A stretch of 64,000 bases of DNA from CAWCGU01 sp963838095 (GCA_963838095.1 CAWIPO010000010.1:1-64000); one strand, 5' to 3'; positions 50,479 through 58,758 are shown, numbered from the stretch's first letter. The notes: a model not told the origin generated them from the letters alone. Translations and numbers: made by a program.

Positions 50479-51291
50479 TTGCCCGAGCCCGAAGTCTCCG
50501 AGCCCCCGGCCGAGTCCGGTGCGTGGAAGAAGTTCACTGACGGCATCCGGCGCCTGAACCGGAACCCGAAGTGGGTCGAGGCCGCGCGGAGGACCCGCGA
50601 GCGGCTGCCGGGCGACGACCGCGTTGGTGATCGGCTCTCCACCGCGCAGGGTCGTCCGACCGACCTCGCGGTTCGTCAGCTCGCCGAGCTGCGGGCGGAG
50701 CAGCCCGGGGTTGCGGGCGAGGTCGGGTTGACGGCGGTGCAGCTGTGGCAGGCGTTCGCCGAGTCCCAGGGCCGCGGCCGCGGGGAGGTGGACGTGGCGG
50801 TGCTGTTCACCGACCTGGTCGGGTTCTCCAACTGGGCGCTCGAGGCCGGCGACGACGCCGCGATCGAGCTGCTGCGCGCAGTCGGCGAGGCGATCGAGCC
50901 GCCGATCAGCGCCAACCGCGGCGAGGTCGTGAAGCGGCTCGGCGACGGGCTGATGGCGGCCTTCTACGACGCGCCGAGTGCGGTCACGGCGGCGTTGGAT
51001 GCTCGTGAGCGGGCGGCGGCGATCGAAGTTGACGGCCACCGGCCGCAGCTTCGGACCGGTATCCATGTCGGCCGGCCGCGAAAGGTCGGAGGCGACTACT
51101 TCGGGGTCGACGTCAACATCGCCGCCCGCCTCTGCGAGGCGGCGGGCGCGGACGAGATCCTCGTCTCCGACGACACGCTTCCCTCGCTCGAGGGGTCCGA
51201 GGTGAAGCTGAAGAAGCGCCGCTTCAGCGCCAAGGGGGCGCCGAAGGACCTCAGCGCGCACCGCGTCGAGCGAGCCGCCCCGCAGGGATAG
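50479..51291 (+). CDS. Class III adenylate/guanylate cyclase
   Basis: 270 residues. About 100 N-terminal helical residues (KKFTDGIRRLNRNPKWVEAA) precede the cyclase homology domain: VAVLFTDLVGFSNWALE with first metal Asp (about 111), GEVVKRLGDGLMAAFY with second Asp (about 156), and YFGVDVNIAARLCEAA with transition-state Asn and Arg. Base-selecting positions cannot be settled by eye. No membrane helix. TTG start at 50479. Makes cAMP in the cytoplasm; it follows the Gly-rich membrane protein and may be co-expressed. Confidence 0.87.
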   Translation: MPEPEVSEPPAESGAWKKFTDGIRRLNRNPKWVEAARRTRERLPGDDRVGDRLSTAQGRPTDLAVRQLAELRAEQPGVAGEVGLTAVQLWQAFAESQGRGRGEVDVAVLFTDLVGFSNWALEAGDDAAIELLRAVGEAIEPPISANRGEVVKRLGDGLMAAFYDAPSAVTAALDARERAAAIEVDGHRPQLRTGIHVGRPRKVGGDYFGVDVNIAARLCEAAGADEILVSDDTLPSLEGSEVKLKKRRFSAKGAPKDLSAHRVERAAPQG

Positions 51292-51305
51292 GCTGCGGCC
51301 CGGCG

Positions 51306-52322
51306 ATGCACCTCCGACTCGAGCCTGCCGACGAGTACACGCACCCGCTCGAAGACGACCCGCGCTTCAACGAGTCGATGTACTTCAACGTCTACGACCC
51401 CGCGGCGGGCGTCGGTGGCTTCTTCCGCGTTGGTAACCGGGCGAACGAGGGTTACGCGGAAATGACGGTCTGCCTGTACCTGCCCGGCGGAGAGGTCGGG
51501 TTCATGTTCGGGCGCCCGCAGATCTCCTCCAACGAGGGCTTCCACGCCGGCGGGCTTCGCTTCGAGGTGATCGAGCCGTTCCAGGCGCTGCGCGTGAGCT
51601 ACGAGGGCAAGCTGGCGCTGCTCGAGGACCCGCTGGCGATGCGCGACCCGAAGGCGGCGTTCATGGCCGCGGAGCAGGTGGACTGCTCGGTCTCGCTCGA
51701 CTACCGCGGACTCTCGCCGATGTTGGGTGGGGAGGCGGTCGATGGCGGCGATGGAAGCTCGGGCGAGGCCGGGAGCCCGTTCGAGGGCAGCGAGATGCTT
51801 TCGATGTTCGCGCGCGGGCACTACGAGCAGCACGTCGGCGCCCGCGGCCGCTTTGCCTGCGGCGATCGCGAGTGGGAGATCGACGGCTTCGGCCTCCGCG
51901 ACCACTCGTGGGGGCCGCGGCTGTGGCAGGCGCCGCACTGGTACCGGTGGCTGACCTGCAACGCCGGCGCGGACGACGGCTTCATGGTCTCGATCATCGC
52001 CACTCGCGACGGCTCGGTCCGCCGTTCCGGCGTCGTCTTCGAGGGCGGGGCGTACACGCCGATCACGGACGCAGAGCTCGAGACCTCATGGAGCGGCGAG
52101 GACGCCCATCAGCAGACGCTCCGCTGCCTCGCGAGGACGGCCGAGCGCGAGATCGAGATCAGCGGCGAGGTGATGTCGCTGATCCCGCTGCGAAACCGCC
52201 GCGAGGGTCAGGTGACCAGAATCGGGGAGGGCCTGACGAGGTACTCATGGGAGGGGAAGACCGGCTACGGGCTCTCGGAGTACCTCGACCAGATCGAGGA
52301 CGGTCGCCCGGCGGGGGTGTAG
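51306..52322 (+). CDS. DUF7064/7065-type protein (CrtC-like hydratase fold)
   Basis: 338 residues without signal peptide. Conserved blocks: DPRFNESMYFNVYDPAAGVG, GFFRVGNRANEGYAEMTVCL, EQVDCSVSLDYRGLSP, GHYEQHVGARGRFACGDREW and the strong GFGLRDHSWGPRLWQAPHWY. These match two-lobed DUF7064/DUF7065 proteins related to hydroxyneurosporene-synthase folds. They often lie near lipid or steroid metabolism genes. Catalytic role unproven. 14 bases after the cyclase gene. Confidence 0.75.
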   Translation: MHLRLEPADEYTHPLEDDPRFNESMYFNVYDPAAGVGGFFRVGNRANEGYAEMTVCLYLPGGEVGFMFGRPQISSNEGFHAGGLRFEVIEPFQALRVSYEGKLALLEDPLAMRDPKAAFMAAEQVDCSVSLDYRGLSPMLGGEAVDGGDGSSGEAGSPFEGSEMLSMFARGHYEQHVGARGRFACGDREWEIDGFGLRDHSWGPRLWQAPHWYRWLTCNAGADDGFMVSIIATRDGSVRRSGVVFEGGAYTPITDAELETSWSGEDAHQQTLRCLARTAEREIEISGEVMSLIPLRNRREGQVTRIGEGLTRYSWEGKTGYGLSEYLDQIEDGRPAGV

Positions 52323-52367
52323 GTAGGCTTTCGCTTCGCTGTCCCAGACGACCAAGGAGAGGTGGGA

Positions 52368-52721
52368 ATGAAGCGGAAGGTATTTGTTGTGGCGGGCGCT
52401 GCCGCGACGATCGCGGTGCTGGGGGTGCTGCCCTCGGGTGTGTCGGCGGCCTCGGACTACAAGGAGTGCGACCCGGTCGCCGGCGAGACCGACGGCGTCG
52501 AGTGGGGCGGGACCGTCGAGGCGAAGAACATCAAATGCGGCAACGCCGAGCGCGTGGTCAAGGACTGCATCAAGAAAGGGGAGCTGAAGCAGACCTGGAC
52601 CGTCGCCATCAACGACAAGGGCGTGCTCAAGTTCCGCAAGAGCGACAAGCGCATCAAGTCACAGCTCGCGGGCGGCGAGCCTCCCGGACTGAAGTCCTGC
52701 TTCGCGCCGCCTCCCGAATAG
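52368..52721 (+). CDS. Small secreted protein
   Basis: 117 residues with signal peptide (GAAATIAVLGVLPSGVSAAS), then KECDPVAGETDGVEWGGTVE, AKNIKCGNAERVVKDCIKKG and KSQLAGGEPPGLKSCFAPPP. Four Cys suggest two disulfides. AGGAGAGG ribosome site before ATG 52368. No family recognised; mature part is about 90 residues. Confidence 0.68.
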   Translation: MKRKVFVVAGAAATIAVLGVLPSGVSAASDYKECDPVAGETDGVEWGGTVEAKNIKCGNAERVVKDCIKKGELKQTWTVAINDKGVLKFRKSDKRIKSQLAGGEPPGLKSCFAPPPE

Positions 52722-52727
52722 CTCAAA

Positions 52728-52744
52728 ATACCCCCTAGGGGTAT
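52728..52744 (+). promoter_or_regulatory. CsoR-type operator
   Basis: ATACCCC-CTA-GGGGTAT: a perfect 7+7 dyad with three-base centre. CsoR regulators are known to bind such GTATA/ATACCCC..GGGGTAT sequences and leave DNA when Cu(I) binds. It lies 17 bases before ATG 52761 of the DUF4396 gene, overlapping the likely promoter/transcript start, and the csoR gene itself is the second gene, so autoregulation is expected. Confidence 0.75.
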
Positions 52745-52760
52745 GGTAGGATCGCTGGCG

Positions 52761-53342
52761 ATGGAAGCCCACGCCGGCGCACACGACCACGCGCATCACG
52801 AGATGCCTGCCGAGGGAGGCGCGCTCACCGCGGTTGCGGTCAGCGCGACGCTGCACTGCCTCACCGGCTGCGCAATCGGCGAGGTGACGGGGATGATGAT
52901 CGGGACCGCGGTCGGGCTCTCAAACGGGGCCACCGTCGCGCTCGCGGTCGCGCTCGCGTTCCTGTTCGGCTACACGCTCACCAGCATTCCCCTTCTCCGG
53001 TCGGGATTGGCGCTTGCTGCCGTGATCCCGATCGCTCTCGCCTCCGACACCTTCAGCATCGCGACGATGGAGGTCGTCGACAACGTGATCATGCTCGCGA
53101 TCCCCGGGGCGATGGAGGGCGGCATCGACTCCCTCCTCTTCTGGGGCAGCCTGGCGACGGCGCTGGCGATCGCTTTCGTCGCTGCGGTTCCGGTCAACCG
53201 CTGGCTGATCGCGCGCGGGAAGGGCCACTGCGCCGTCCACGAAACGGGGATCCACGGCGGGCCGCCGGTGCGAGTGGTCGCTGCCGCCACCGTCCTCATG
53301 GGCGTCTTCGGCGCCGCCGTGCTGGTCGCGGAGGTGATCTGA
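52761..53342 (+). CDS. DUF4396 membrane protein with His-rich N-terminus
   Basis: About 193 residues. His-rich start MEAHAGAHDHAHHEMPAEGG, then five to six membrane segments including LHCLTGCAIGEVTGMMIGTA, SIATMEVVDNVIMLAIPGAM and the C-terminal RVVAAATVLMGVFGAAVLVA. Matches DUF4396. Cys, Met and His within or near membrane segments suggest metal handling. Preceded by a CsoR operator and one base upstream of csoR, so it is predicted to be a copper (or other soft metal) stress membrane protein; not proven. ATG 52761 is preferred to ATG 52743, which lies inside the operator. Confidence 0.8.
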   Translation: MEAHAGAHDHAHHEMPAEGGALTAVAVSATLHCLTGCAIGEVTGMMIGTAVGLSNGATVALAVALAFLFGYTLTSIPLLRSGLALAAVIPIALASDTFSIATMEVVDNVIMLAIPGAMEGGIDSLLFWGSLATALAIAFVAAVPVNRWLIARGKGHCAVHETGIHGGPPVRVVAAATVLMGVFGAAVLVAEVI

Positions 53343-53343
53343 G

Positions 53344-53640
53344 ATGGCCGAGGTGACCGCCGAGGTTCGCGGGTACACCGCGGACAAGGAAGCCGTCCAG
53401 CGCAGGCTGCGCCGGATCGAGGGCCAGGTCCGGGGCGTCCAGGGGATGGTTGAAGACGAGCGCTACTGCATCGACGTCCTCACCCAGATCACCGCGATCC
53501 AGGCCGCGCTCGACAAGGTTGCGCTGGAGCTGCTGGAGGGCCACACCGAGACCTGCGTCGTCGGCGCCGAGCCCGAGCTCCAGGAGGAGCGCACCCAGGA
53601 GCTGATGGGCGCGGTCAGGCGCCTGCTGCGTGCGGGCTAG
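53344..53640 (+). CDS. csoR: CsoR-type metal-sensing repressor
   Basis: 98 residues. Family signature VQRRLRRIEGQVRGVQGMVE and all three copper ligands: Cys in ERYCIDVLTQITAI, and His and Cys in ELLEGHTETCVV (the CsoR C-H-C set). Homotetrameric helical repressor that releases its operator on Cu(I) binding. Starts one base after the DUF4396 stop. The operator at 52728-52744 is its expected target. Confidence 0.92.
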   Translation: MAEVTAEVRGYTADKEAVQRRLRRIEGQVRGVQGMVEDERYCIDVLTQITAIQAALDKVALELLEGHTETCVVGAEPELQEERTQELMGAVRRLLRAG

Positions 53641-53641
53641 C

Positions 53642-54496
53642 TCAACCCCGCAGCGCCCGGGCGACGAGCCAGTCCATCGTCCGGTCGGGAACCCGCTTCG
53701 CGATCGCCCAGCGTGCCTTCGCCTCGCGCCCGATCATGTAGCGGGTCTTCGGACTTGGCGCGGTCAGCGCGTCGGCGATCCGATCGGCGACCTCCTCCGG
53801 GGGAACGCCGCTCTCGGCGAGCTTGGTGATTTCGCCGCGGACCGCGCGCAGGAAGACGCCGTAGTTCTCGTGCGCCTCGGGCGGCAGCCCGGCCTCCATC
53901 TCGTCGGCGTCCACCAGCGCCTTGTCCCAGATCGGAGTCTTCACCGCACCGGGCTCGATCAGCGAGACGGAGACCCCCTGCGGGCGCAGCTCGCGGCGAA
54001 GCGAATCCGACAGCCCCTCGAGCGCGAACTTCGATGCGGTGTAGGGGCCGTTCAGGGGGATCGCAACCCGGCCGCCGATCGAGCTCAGGTTGACGATCCG
54101 GCCGCGTGCCCGTCTAAGCATCGGCAGGAAGGCCTGGATCATCGCGAACTGGCCGACCAGGTTCACCTCCAGCATCTGGCGGAAGCGCTCGACCTTCACA
54201 TGTTCGACCGGGCCCCCGAAACCGATCCCCGCGTTGTTGACGAGCCCGGCGAGCTTGCCGCCGCTTGCCTCGTCGATGCGCTCGACGGCGGCGAAGATCG
54301 TGTCCTCGTCGGTGACGTCGACGATCAGCGGCTGCAGGCGGTCGGAGGCCCCGGCCTGAAGCGGTTCGCCGTCGGCGGGATTCCGCACCCCGGCGAAGAC
54401 AGTGAAGCCGATCTGGTCGAGCTTCAGCGCGGTCGCCCGGCCGATCCCGGTCGAGCTGCCGGTGACGAGAACGGTTCCGAGGGCTGCGTCAGCCAT
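53642..54496 (-). CDS. Short-chain dehydrogenase/reductase
   Basis: 284 residues from ATG 54496 (the frame is open further upstream without a typical start). TVLVTGSSTGIGRATALKLD, NNAGIGFGG, GRIVNLSSIGGR and catalytic YTASKFALEG are all intact. Long C-terminal region after the catalytic core (KTRYMIGREAKARWAIAKRV), as in retinol-dehydrogenase-like SDRs. NAD(P)-dependent oxidoreductase; substrate unknown. Convergent with csoR. Confidence 0.88.
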   Translation of the reverse strand: MADAALGTVLVTGSSTGIGRATALKLDQIGFTVFAGVRNPADGEPLQAGASDRLQPLIVDVTDEDTIFAAVERIDEASGGKLAGLVNNAGIGFGGPVEHVKVERFRQMLEVNLVGQFAMIQAFLPMLRRARGRIVNLSSIGGRVAIPLNGPYTASKFALEGLSDSLRRELRPQGVSVSLIEPGAVKTPIWDKALVDADEMEAGLPPEAHENYGVFLRAVRGEITKLAESGVPPEEVADRIADALTAPSPKTRYMIGREAKARWAIAKRVPDRTMDWLVARALRG

Positions 54497-54522
54497 CGCG
54501 TTGCAATCTATTTGACCGGCGC

Positions 54523-55539
54523 TCAGCGCCAGGCGTTCCAATAGCCGTGCACACGGCGCTCGAAGCACTTTGGCGGCTCGGCGTAGAGATGATCGCCGAG
54601 CGCCAGTGCGCGCTTGATCAGCTTCTGCTGGCGGGCGGCGATCGCCTCTCGAAGCTCTTCACGGTCGGTGTCGGTCAGCGGCACCGCGGGGTCGCGAAGG
54701 TCCTCGCCCAGGACGGCGAGATCGTGGTGGTCGCCCAGATGGTCGGCGAGCGCGTGCGCCTGGTCGCCCGTCTCGGCGAGCACGGGCTTCCAGGCGTTGC
54801 GGACGATCCGGAGTTGGTACCAGTGATCCTTGACGCGCTTTCGAAGCTCGTGGACGTTCTCCGCGCTCGGGTCGTCGCGGACCTCCTCGAAGCGATTGCG
54901 GCCGCGCCGGTAGGAGCGGACCAGGCCTTCGGCGACCAGTCCCCAGCCGTTCGTCTTCAGCTTCCAGTCTTCGAGCGCCTCCATCCCGGCCTCGATCTCC
55001 GAGGCGGTGCTTTCGGCCGCGGCGGTGAGCGCGTCGCCGGCTAACAGGTTGCGCTCCGACTCCAGCCTGCCGACGAGCGCGTCGAGCTCGGCGCCTCCCA
55101 GCTCCTCCTCGAAACGCTGCTGAAGCGAATTCAAGGTTGCGAGCTTCACCTCCGCGTCGCGTGCGCCTGAAAGCATCCGCCCGGCGTCGCGAAATCGCGT
55201 GTTCTCGCGCTGGTAGGCCTCCTCGCCGACCTCGTCGCGGACCAGGCGGAGCACCGATCTCAGCTTCTTCAGGTCCTTGCGTGCCTCGTGGACGGCCTTA
55301 TCAGCGCTTTCGCCATCCGGTTGCTCGCGCAGGTGCTCCACCGCCGACTCCATCCGCCCGAGAGCAATCCGGCGCACTCCTTCGGTTGGGGACTCGCTGC
55401 CTCTAAGCCGGTACTTGCGGGCGCGACGGAGATCGTTGTCGCGGCCGTCAGCCGCGCGACGGATCGCGACCGCGCCGGCGGCCGCCGTTCCCGCCACCGC
55501 GGTGGCGGCGGCGATTTCCTTCGCTTTCGGGATTGCCAT
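54523..55539 (-). CDS. CHAD domain protein
   Basis: 338 residues from ATG 55539. CHAD is an all-helical domain with conserved His that binds polyphosphate in studied cases. Motifs: KAVHEARKDLKKLRSVLRLV (first repeat), RENTRFRDAGRMLSGARDAE, VHELRKRVKDHWYQLRIVRN (second repeat) and LADHLGDHHDLAVLGEDL. A short hydrophobic N-terminus (AATAVAGTAAAGAVAI) may be membrane-associated. Overlaps the C-terminal codons of the CYTH gene, so the two are coupled and probably interact. Confidence 0.85.
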   Translation of the reverse strand: MAIPKAKEIAAATAVAGTAAAGAVAIRRAADGRDNDLRRARKYRLRGSESPTEGVRRIALGRMESAVEHLREQPDGESADKAVHEARKDLKKLRSVLRLVRDEVGEEAYQRENTRFRDAGRMLSGARDAEVKLATLNSLQQRFEEELGGAELDALVGRLESERNLLAGDALTAAAESTASEIEAGMEALEDWKLKTNGWGLVAEGLVRSYRRGRNRFEEVRDDPSAENVHELRKRVKDHWYQLRIVRNAWKPVLAETGDQAHALADHLGDHHDLAVLGEDLRDPAVPLTDTDREELREAIAARQQKLIKRALALGDHLYAEPPKCFERRVHGYWNAWR

Positions 55540-55990
55540 GAAGCGCGAAGCTTTCGTTCGAATAGGCGCTGTCACCGGTCACCTCCTGCCCGAACCAGTC
55601 CGGCGGCTCGAATGCTTGGCTATCGCCCTCGGAGTCGAACTCGACCTCCACAGTGATCATTCCCTCCAACTCGCCTTCGTACACATCGGCCTCGAACGTG
55701 AGCTCGTCCTGATCGACGAAGTAACGGCGCTTGGCCACCCGCCGGCCCTCGGTCAGCGGCCAGAGGGCGTCGAACTGATCCTCTCCGAGCTCGATCTCGA
55801 TCTCCTCCCGGGTCTCACCCGACCCGCGCTTGACGGTGAGGCGAAGCGAGTCGCCGATCTGCCGCAGGCGCACCTCCTCCACGCCCTCGCTGATCGCGAG
55901 GTAGCCCTGGTCGATGTGCTCCGAGCGCTGTTCCGGCAGCCAGGGCGGGGCCTCTGGCGGCCGGAACTTGCGCTCGATCTCGAGGCTCAG
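55448..55990 (-). CDS. CYTH domain protein (triphosphate tunnel family)
   Basis: About 180 residues. N-terminal SLEIERKFR gives the ExExK motif; further charged strands EEVRLRQIGDSLRLTVKRGS, EIEIELGEDQFDALWPLTEG and KRRYFVDQDELTFEADVYEG line the tunnel. Members act on inorganic tri- or polyphosphate. No ATG/GTG fits; CTG 55990 overlaps the upstream TGA (CTGA) and places the start two codons before the conserved motif. The last 25 codons overlap the CHAD gene and may not be native. Confidence 0.83.
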   Translation of the reverse strand: MSLEIERKFRPPEAPPWLPEQRSEHIDQGYLAISEGVEEVRLRQIGDSLRLTVKRGSGETREEIEIELGEDQFDALWPLTEGRRVAKRRYFVDQDELTFEADVYEGELEGMITVEVEFDSEGDSQAFEPPDWFGQEVTGDSAYSNESFALHGNPESEGNRRRHRGGGNGGRRRGRDPSRG

Positions 55991-56421
55991 GTTGCCGCGG
56001 CTGCTTCCTGCTCGGGAATCGCGCCGATGTTCTGCATGAACTTGAGCACGTTCCACTGGCCCCAGGTCTCGGCGATCTTGCCGTCCTCGAAGCGGTCGAT
56101 CGAGATTCCCTCGACCGGCTCACCACGATCGCCCGTTGGCGCGAGCCCCATGAACTCGTTCTCCATCGTCCCGTTCGCCGACCAGCGGGCAACGACCTTG
56201 TCGCCTGCGGCGAAGATGTCGAGGATGGTGATCTCGAGATCGGGGAACGCGGCCCGGTAGCTCGCGATCGCCGCCTTGGCGGCCTCACGGTCGCGCTCGC
56301 CCTCGAGCGGGTCGTGGTCTACGAAGTCATCGGTGGTTGTCTCGTCGATGACGTCCAGGTTTCCGTTGCTCCAGGCCTCTTCGAATGCGCGCCTGGCTGT
56401 GGCGATGTTCTCCTCGCTCAT
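55987..56421 (-). CDS. SnoaL-like/ester cyclase family protein
   Basis: 144 residues from ATG 56421 (MSEENIATARRAFEEAWSNG). DETTTDDFVDHDP, FPDLEITILDIFAAGDKVVA and the final KIAETWGQWNVLKFMQNIGA are typical of SnoaL-type ester cyclases. Stops in a TGA that overlaps the putative CTG of the CYTH gene. GGAGG ribosome site before the ATG. Ligand unknown. Confidence 0.83.
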   Translation of the reverse strand: MSEENIATARRAFEEAWSNGNLDVIDETTTDDFVDHDPLEGERDREAAKAAIASYRAAFPDLEITILDIFAAGDKVVARWSANGTMENEFMGLAPTGDRGEPVEGISIDRFEDGKIAETWGQWNVLKFMQNIGAIPEQEAAAAT

Positions 56422-56517
56422 ACGGCCTCCTTGCGGATAGTGGGACTGCATCCGACCCTATACCCGCGGGCTCACCGGAACAAGGCGATTTCGTGAAGGG
56501 GCCGAGAAGCCGCCGGA

Positions 56518-57117
56518 TCAGTCGGGCAGCGGTGTCGCGCCCGGCGCGCGCAACCCGTCGATCGCCAGCGCGAGCAGGCGATCGAGGCGGAAGTACGGAA
56601 GCGACTGGCCGATGTGGTCGGTGCGTCCGAGGCTGCAGACGATCATCGGGATGTCCTCGCCGCGAAGGTCCTTGCGCAGGCGGCCTGCAGCCTGAGCGCG
56701 GGCGACCAGCTCGTCGTTCAGCTCCCACATTCCGGCGCGCCCCGCGGCATCCCTCATCAGCTCGGGACGGGACGCCATCACCTCTGAAAGCGCCTGGTCA
56801 TCGGCCTGTATCTGGGCGCAGTAGCGGATGAAGTCGACGAACGCCTCCCAGGGGTCGTCGGCCTCGATCCCCTCTCGAGCGCGCTCGGCGACTCGCTCGA
56901 AGCGCTCGTCCATCAAAGCCTCGAGCAGGTCCTCCTTGTTGGGGAAGTGTCGGTAGACGGTGCCGACGCCGACGCCGGCGGCGCGGGCGATGTCGTCGAT
57001 CTGCGCCTCGAGCCCGTGCTTGGCGAACAGCTTGTGCGCGGCGTCGATGACGAGCTTGTGGTTGCGTCTCGCATCGGCTCGGAGGGGGCGCTCGGCGATT
57101 TCGATCGTGGGGTTCAT
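56518..57117 (-). CDS. TetR family transcriptional repressor
   Basis: 199 residues. N-terminal HTH: LVIDAAHKLFAKHGLEAQID, DIARAAGVGVGTVYRHFPNK (recognition helix). C-terminal ligand domain is helical and of usual size. It lies head to head with the DHA2 transporter gene, with 164 bases between starts that hold two related dyads, so it most likely represses both genes and responds to a substrate of the pump. Confidence 0.9.
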   Translation of the reverse strand: MNPTIEIAERPLRADARRNHKLVIDAAHKLFAKHGLEAQIDDIARAAGVGVGTVYRHFPNKEDLLEALMDERFERVAERAREGIEADDPWEAFVDFIRYCAQIQADDQALSEVMASRPELMRDAAGRAGMWELNDELVARAQAAGRLRKDLRGEDIPMIVCSLGRTDHIGQSLPYFRLDRLLALAIDGLRAPGATPLPD

Positions 57118-57130
57118 CGGCGGAATGCAA

Positions 57131-57148
57131 ACGGAACTTCGATTCCGT
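57131..57148 (+). promoter_or_regulatory. TetR operator candidate 1
   Basis: ACGGAA-CTTCGA-TTCCGT: outer 6+6 dyad around a TCGA-containing centre. The same CGGAA-N6-TTCCG arrangement recurs at 57166-57181 (34 bases from start to start). Confidence 0.6.
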
Positions 57149-57165
57149 ATAGTGGTAACCGAAAC

Positions 57166-57181
57166 CGGAACTCGACTTCCG
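57166..57181 (+). promoter_or_regulatory. TetR operator candidate 2
   Basis: CGGAA-CTCGAC-TTCCG, the second copy of the dyad between the tetR-like and MFS genes. The centre again contains TCGA. Confidence 0.6.
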
Positions 57182-57281
57182 ATTATGACAGAGATTGCGG
57201 ACCGATGTCGATTCCGGAGTACCCGTTCGTCTCACAGATGAGAGCCGGACAAGAAGGAACAACGAGCACGAAGGAGAGACG

Positions 57282-58757
57282 ATGACCACAGCACAGGAGT
57301 TCACACAGAGGCGTTGGCAGGCACTGATCCTGCTGTGCGCGGCGCAGTTCATCGTCGTCCTCGATGCGTCGATTGTCAACGTCGCGCTTCCCTCGATAGG
57401 GATCGCGCTCGACTTCTCCCAGGAGAACCTCGCCTGGGTGGTGAACGCTTACGTGCTCACCTTCGGCGGCTTCCTGCTGCTCGGCGGCCGGATGGCCGAC
57501 CTGCTCGGCCGCCGGCGGGTGTTCATCGCCGGGCTGCTGCTCGTCGCCGCGGCCTCGCTCGCTGCCGGCTTCGCCACAAATGAGGGGCAGCTGATCGCCG
57601 CTCGCGCAGCTCAGGGACTGGGCGCCGCGATCGTTTCGCCCGCGGCGCTATCGATCATCATGACCACGTTCCGCGACGGCTCCGAACGCAACAAGGCGCT
57701 GGGAGCGTGGGGTGCGGTCGCGGGAGCGGGCGGCGCTGCCGGCGTCCTCCTCGGCGGCATCCTCACCGACGGGCTCGGCTGGGAATGGGTGCTGTGGGTG
57801 AACGTGCCCGTGGCGCTGTTCGCCGCCGCGCTCGCTCCGCGGTTGATCGCCGAGAGCCGCTCCGAGTCCGCCAGCCGTCACTTCGATGCGGTTGGAGCGG
57901 TGACCGTCACCGCTGGCCTGTCCGTGCTCGTCTACGCGCTGGTCGACGCCACCAGCGCCGGCTGGGGATCGGCGCAGACGATCGGGCTGCTGGCGCTGTC
58001 GGCCGCACTGCTCGCGGGCTTCGTCGTCAACGAGCTGCGCTCGGAGGCGCCCCTGGTGCCGTTCCGGATCTTCCGGCTGCGGACGCTGACCGGGGCGAAC
58101 ATCGTCGGCCTCCTTGTCGGCGCGTCGCTGTTCTCGATGTTCTTCTTCATCACCCTGTACATGCAGCAGGTGCTCGGCTACAGCCCGATCGAAGCCGGGC
58201 TCGCCTACCTGCCGCTTGCGGTGGCGATCTTCGTCTCGTCCGGCATCGCGGCGGCGCTGGTGACCCGGGTCGGCTTCAAGCCGGTGCTCGCTACGGGGAT
58301 GCTGTCCATCGCCACCGGGCTGCTTTGGTTCTCTCAGGTGTCCGTCGGCGGCAGCTTCACCAGCGACATCCTCGGCCCGTCGCTGCTGGCGGCGGTCGGC
58401 CTCGGCTTCGCCTTCGTGTCGACCACGATCGCCGCGGTCTCCGGCGTCCGCGAGCAGGAGTCGGGACTGGCCAGCGGGCTGATCAACACCTCGCAACAGA
58501 TCGGCGGCGCGCTCGGCCTCGCCGTGCTGGCGACGATCGCCACCACGCAGACCGACGACGCGATGCTGTCGGCCGGAGGCAACCCCGCGGAGCTGCCGAA
58601 CGCGCTCACCGAGGGCTTTCAGGCTGCCTTCTTCGGCGGCGCGGTGATCGCGATGCTCGGATTCGTGCTCACGCTGGTGCTGATCCGGACCCGAGACAGC
58701 CGCGCGCATACGGAGCTGGGTGCGGCCGGCGGGCCGATCCCCGAGGGCGCCGGCTAG
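57282..58757 (+). CDS. MFS multidrug transporter, DHA2 family
   Basis: 491 residues, about 14 membrane segments. VVLDASIVNVALPSIG (motif of DHA2 pumps, with Asp in helix 1) and GGRMADLLGRRRVFIAG (MFS motif A) are intact, as is the helix 5 motif AGGAAGVLLGGILTDGLGW. Proton-driven export of drugs or lipophilic compounds. ATG 57282 follows AAGGAGAG. Likely controlled by the divergent TetR protein. Confidence 0.92.
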   Translation: MTTAQEFTQRRWQALILLCAAQFIVVLDASIVNVALPSIGIALDFSQENLAWVVNAYVLTFGGFLLLGGRMADLLGRRRVFIAGLLLVAAASLAAGFATNEGQLIAARAAQGLGAAIVSPAALSIIMTTFRDGSERNKALGAWGAVAGAGGAAGVLLGGILTDGLGWEWVLWVNVPVALFAAALAPRLIAESRSESASRHFDAVGAVTVTAGLSVLVYALVDATSAGWGSAQTIGLLALSAALLAGFVVNELRSEAPLVPFRIFRLRTLTGANIVGLLVGASLFSMFFFITLYMQQVLGYSPIEAGLAYLPLAVAIFVSSGIAAALVTRVGFKPVLATGMLSIATGLLWFSQVSVGGSFTSDILGPSLLAAVGLGFAFVSTTIAAVSGVREQESGLASGLINTSQQIGGALGLAVLATIATTQTDDAMLSAGGNPAELPNALTEGFQAAFFGGAVIAMLGFVLTLVLIRTRDSRAHTELGAAGGPIPEGAG

Positions 58758-58758
58758 G

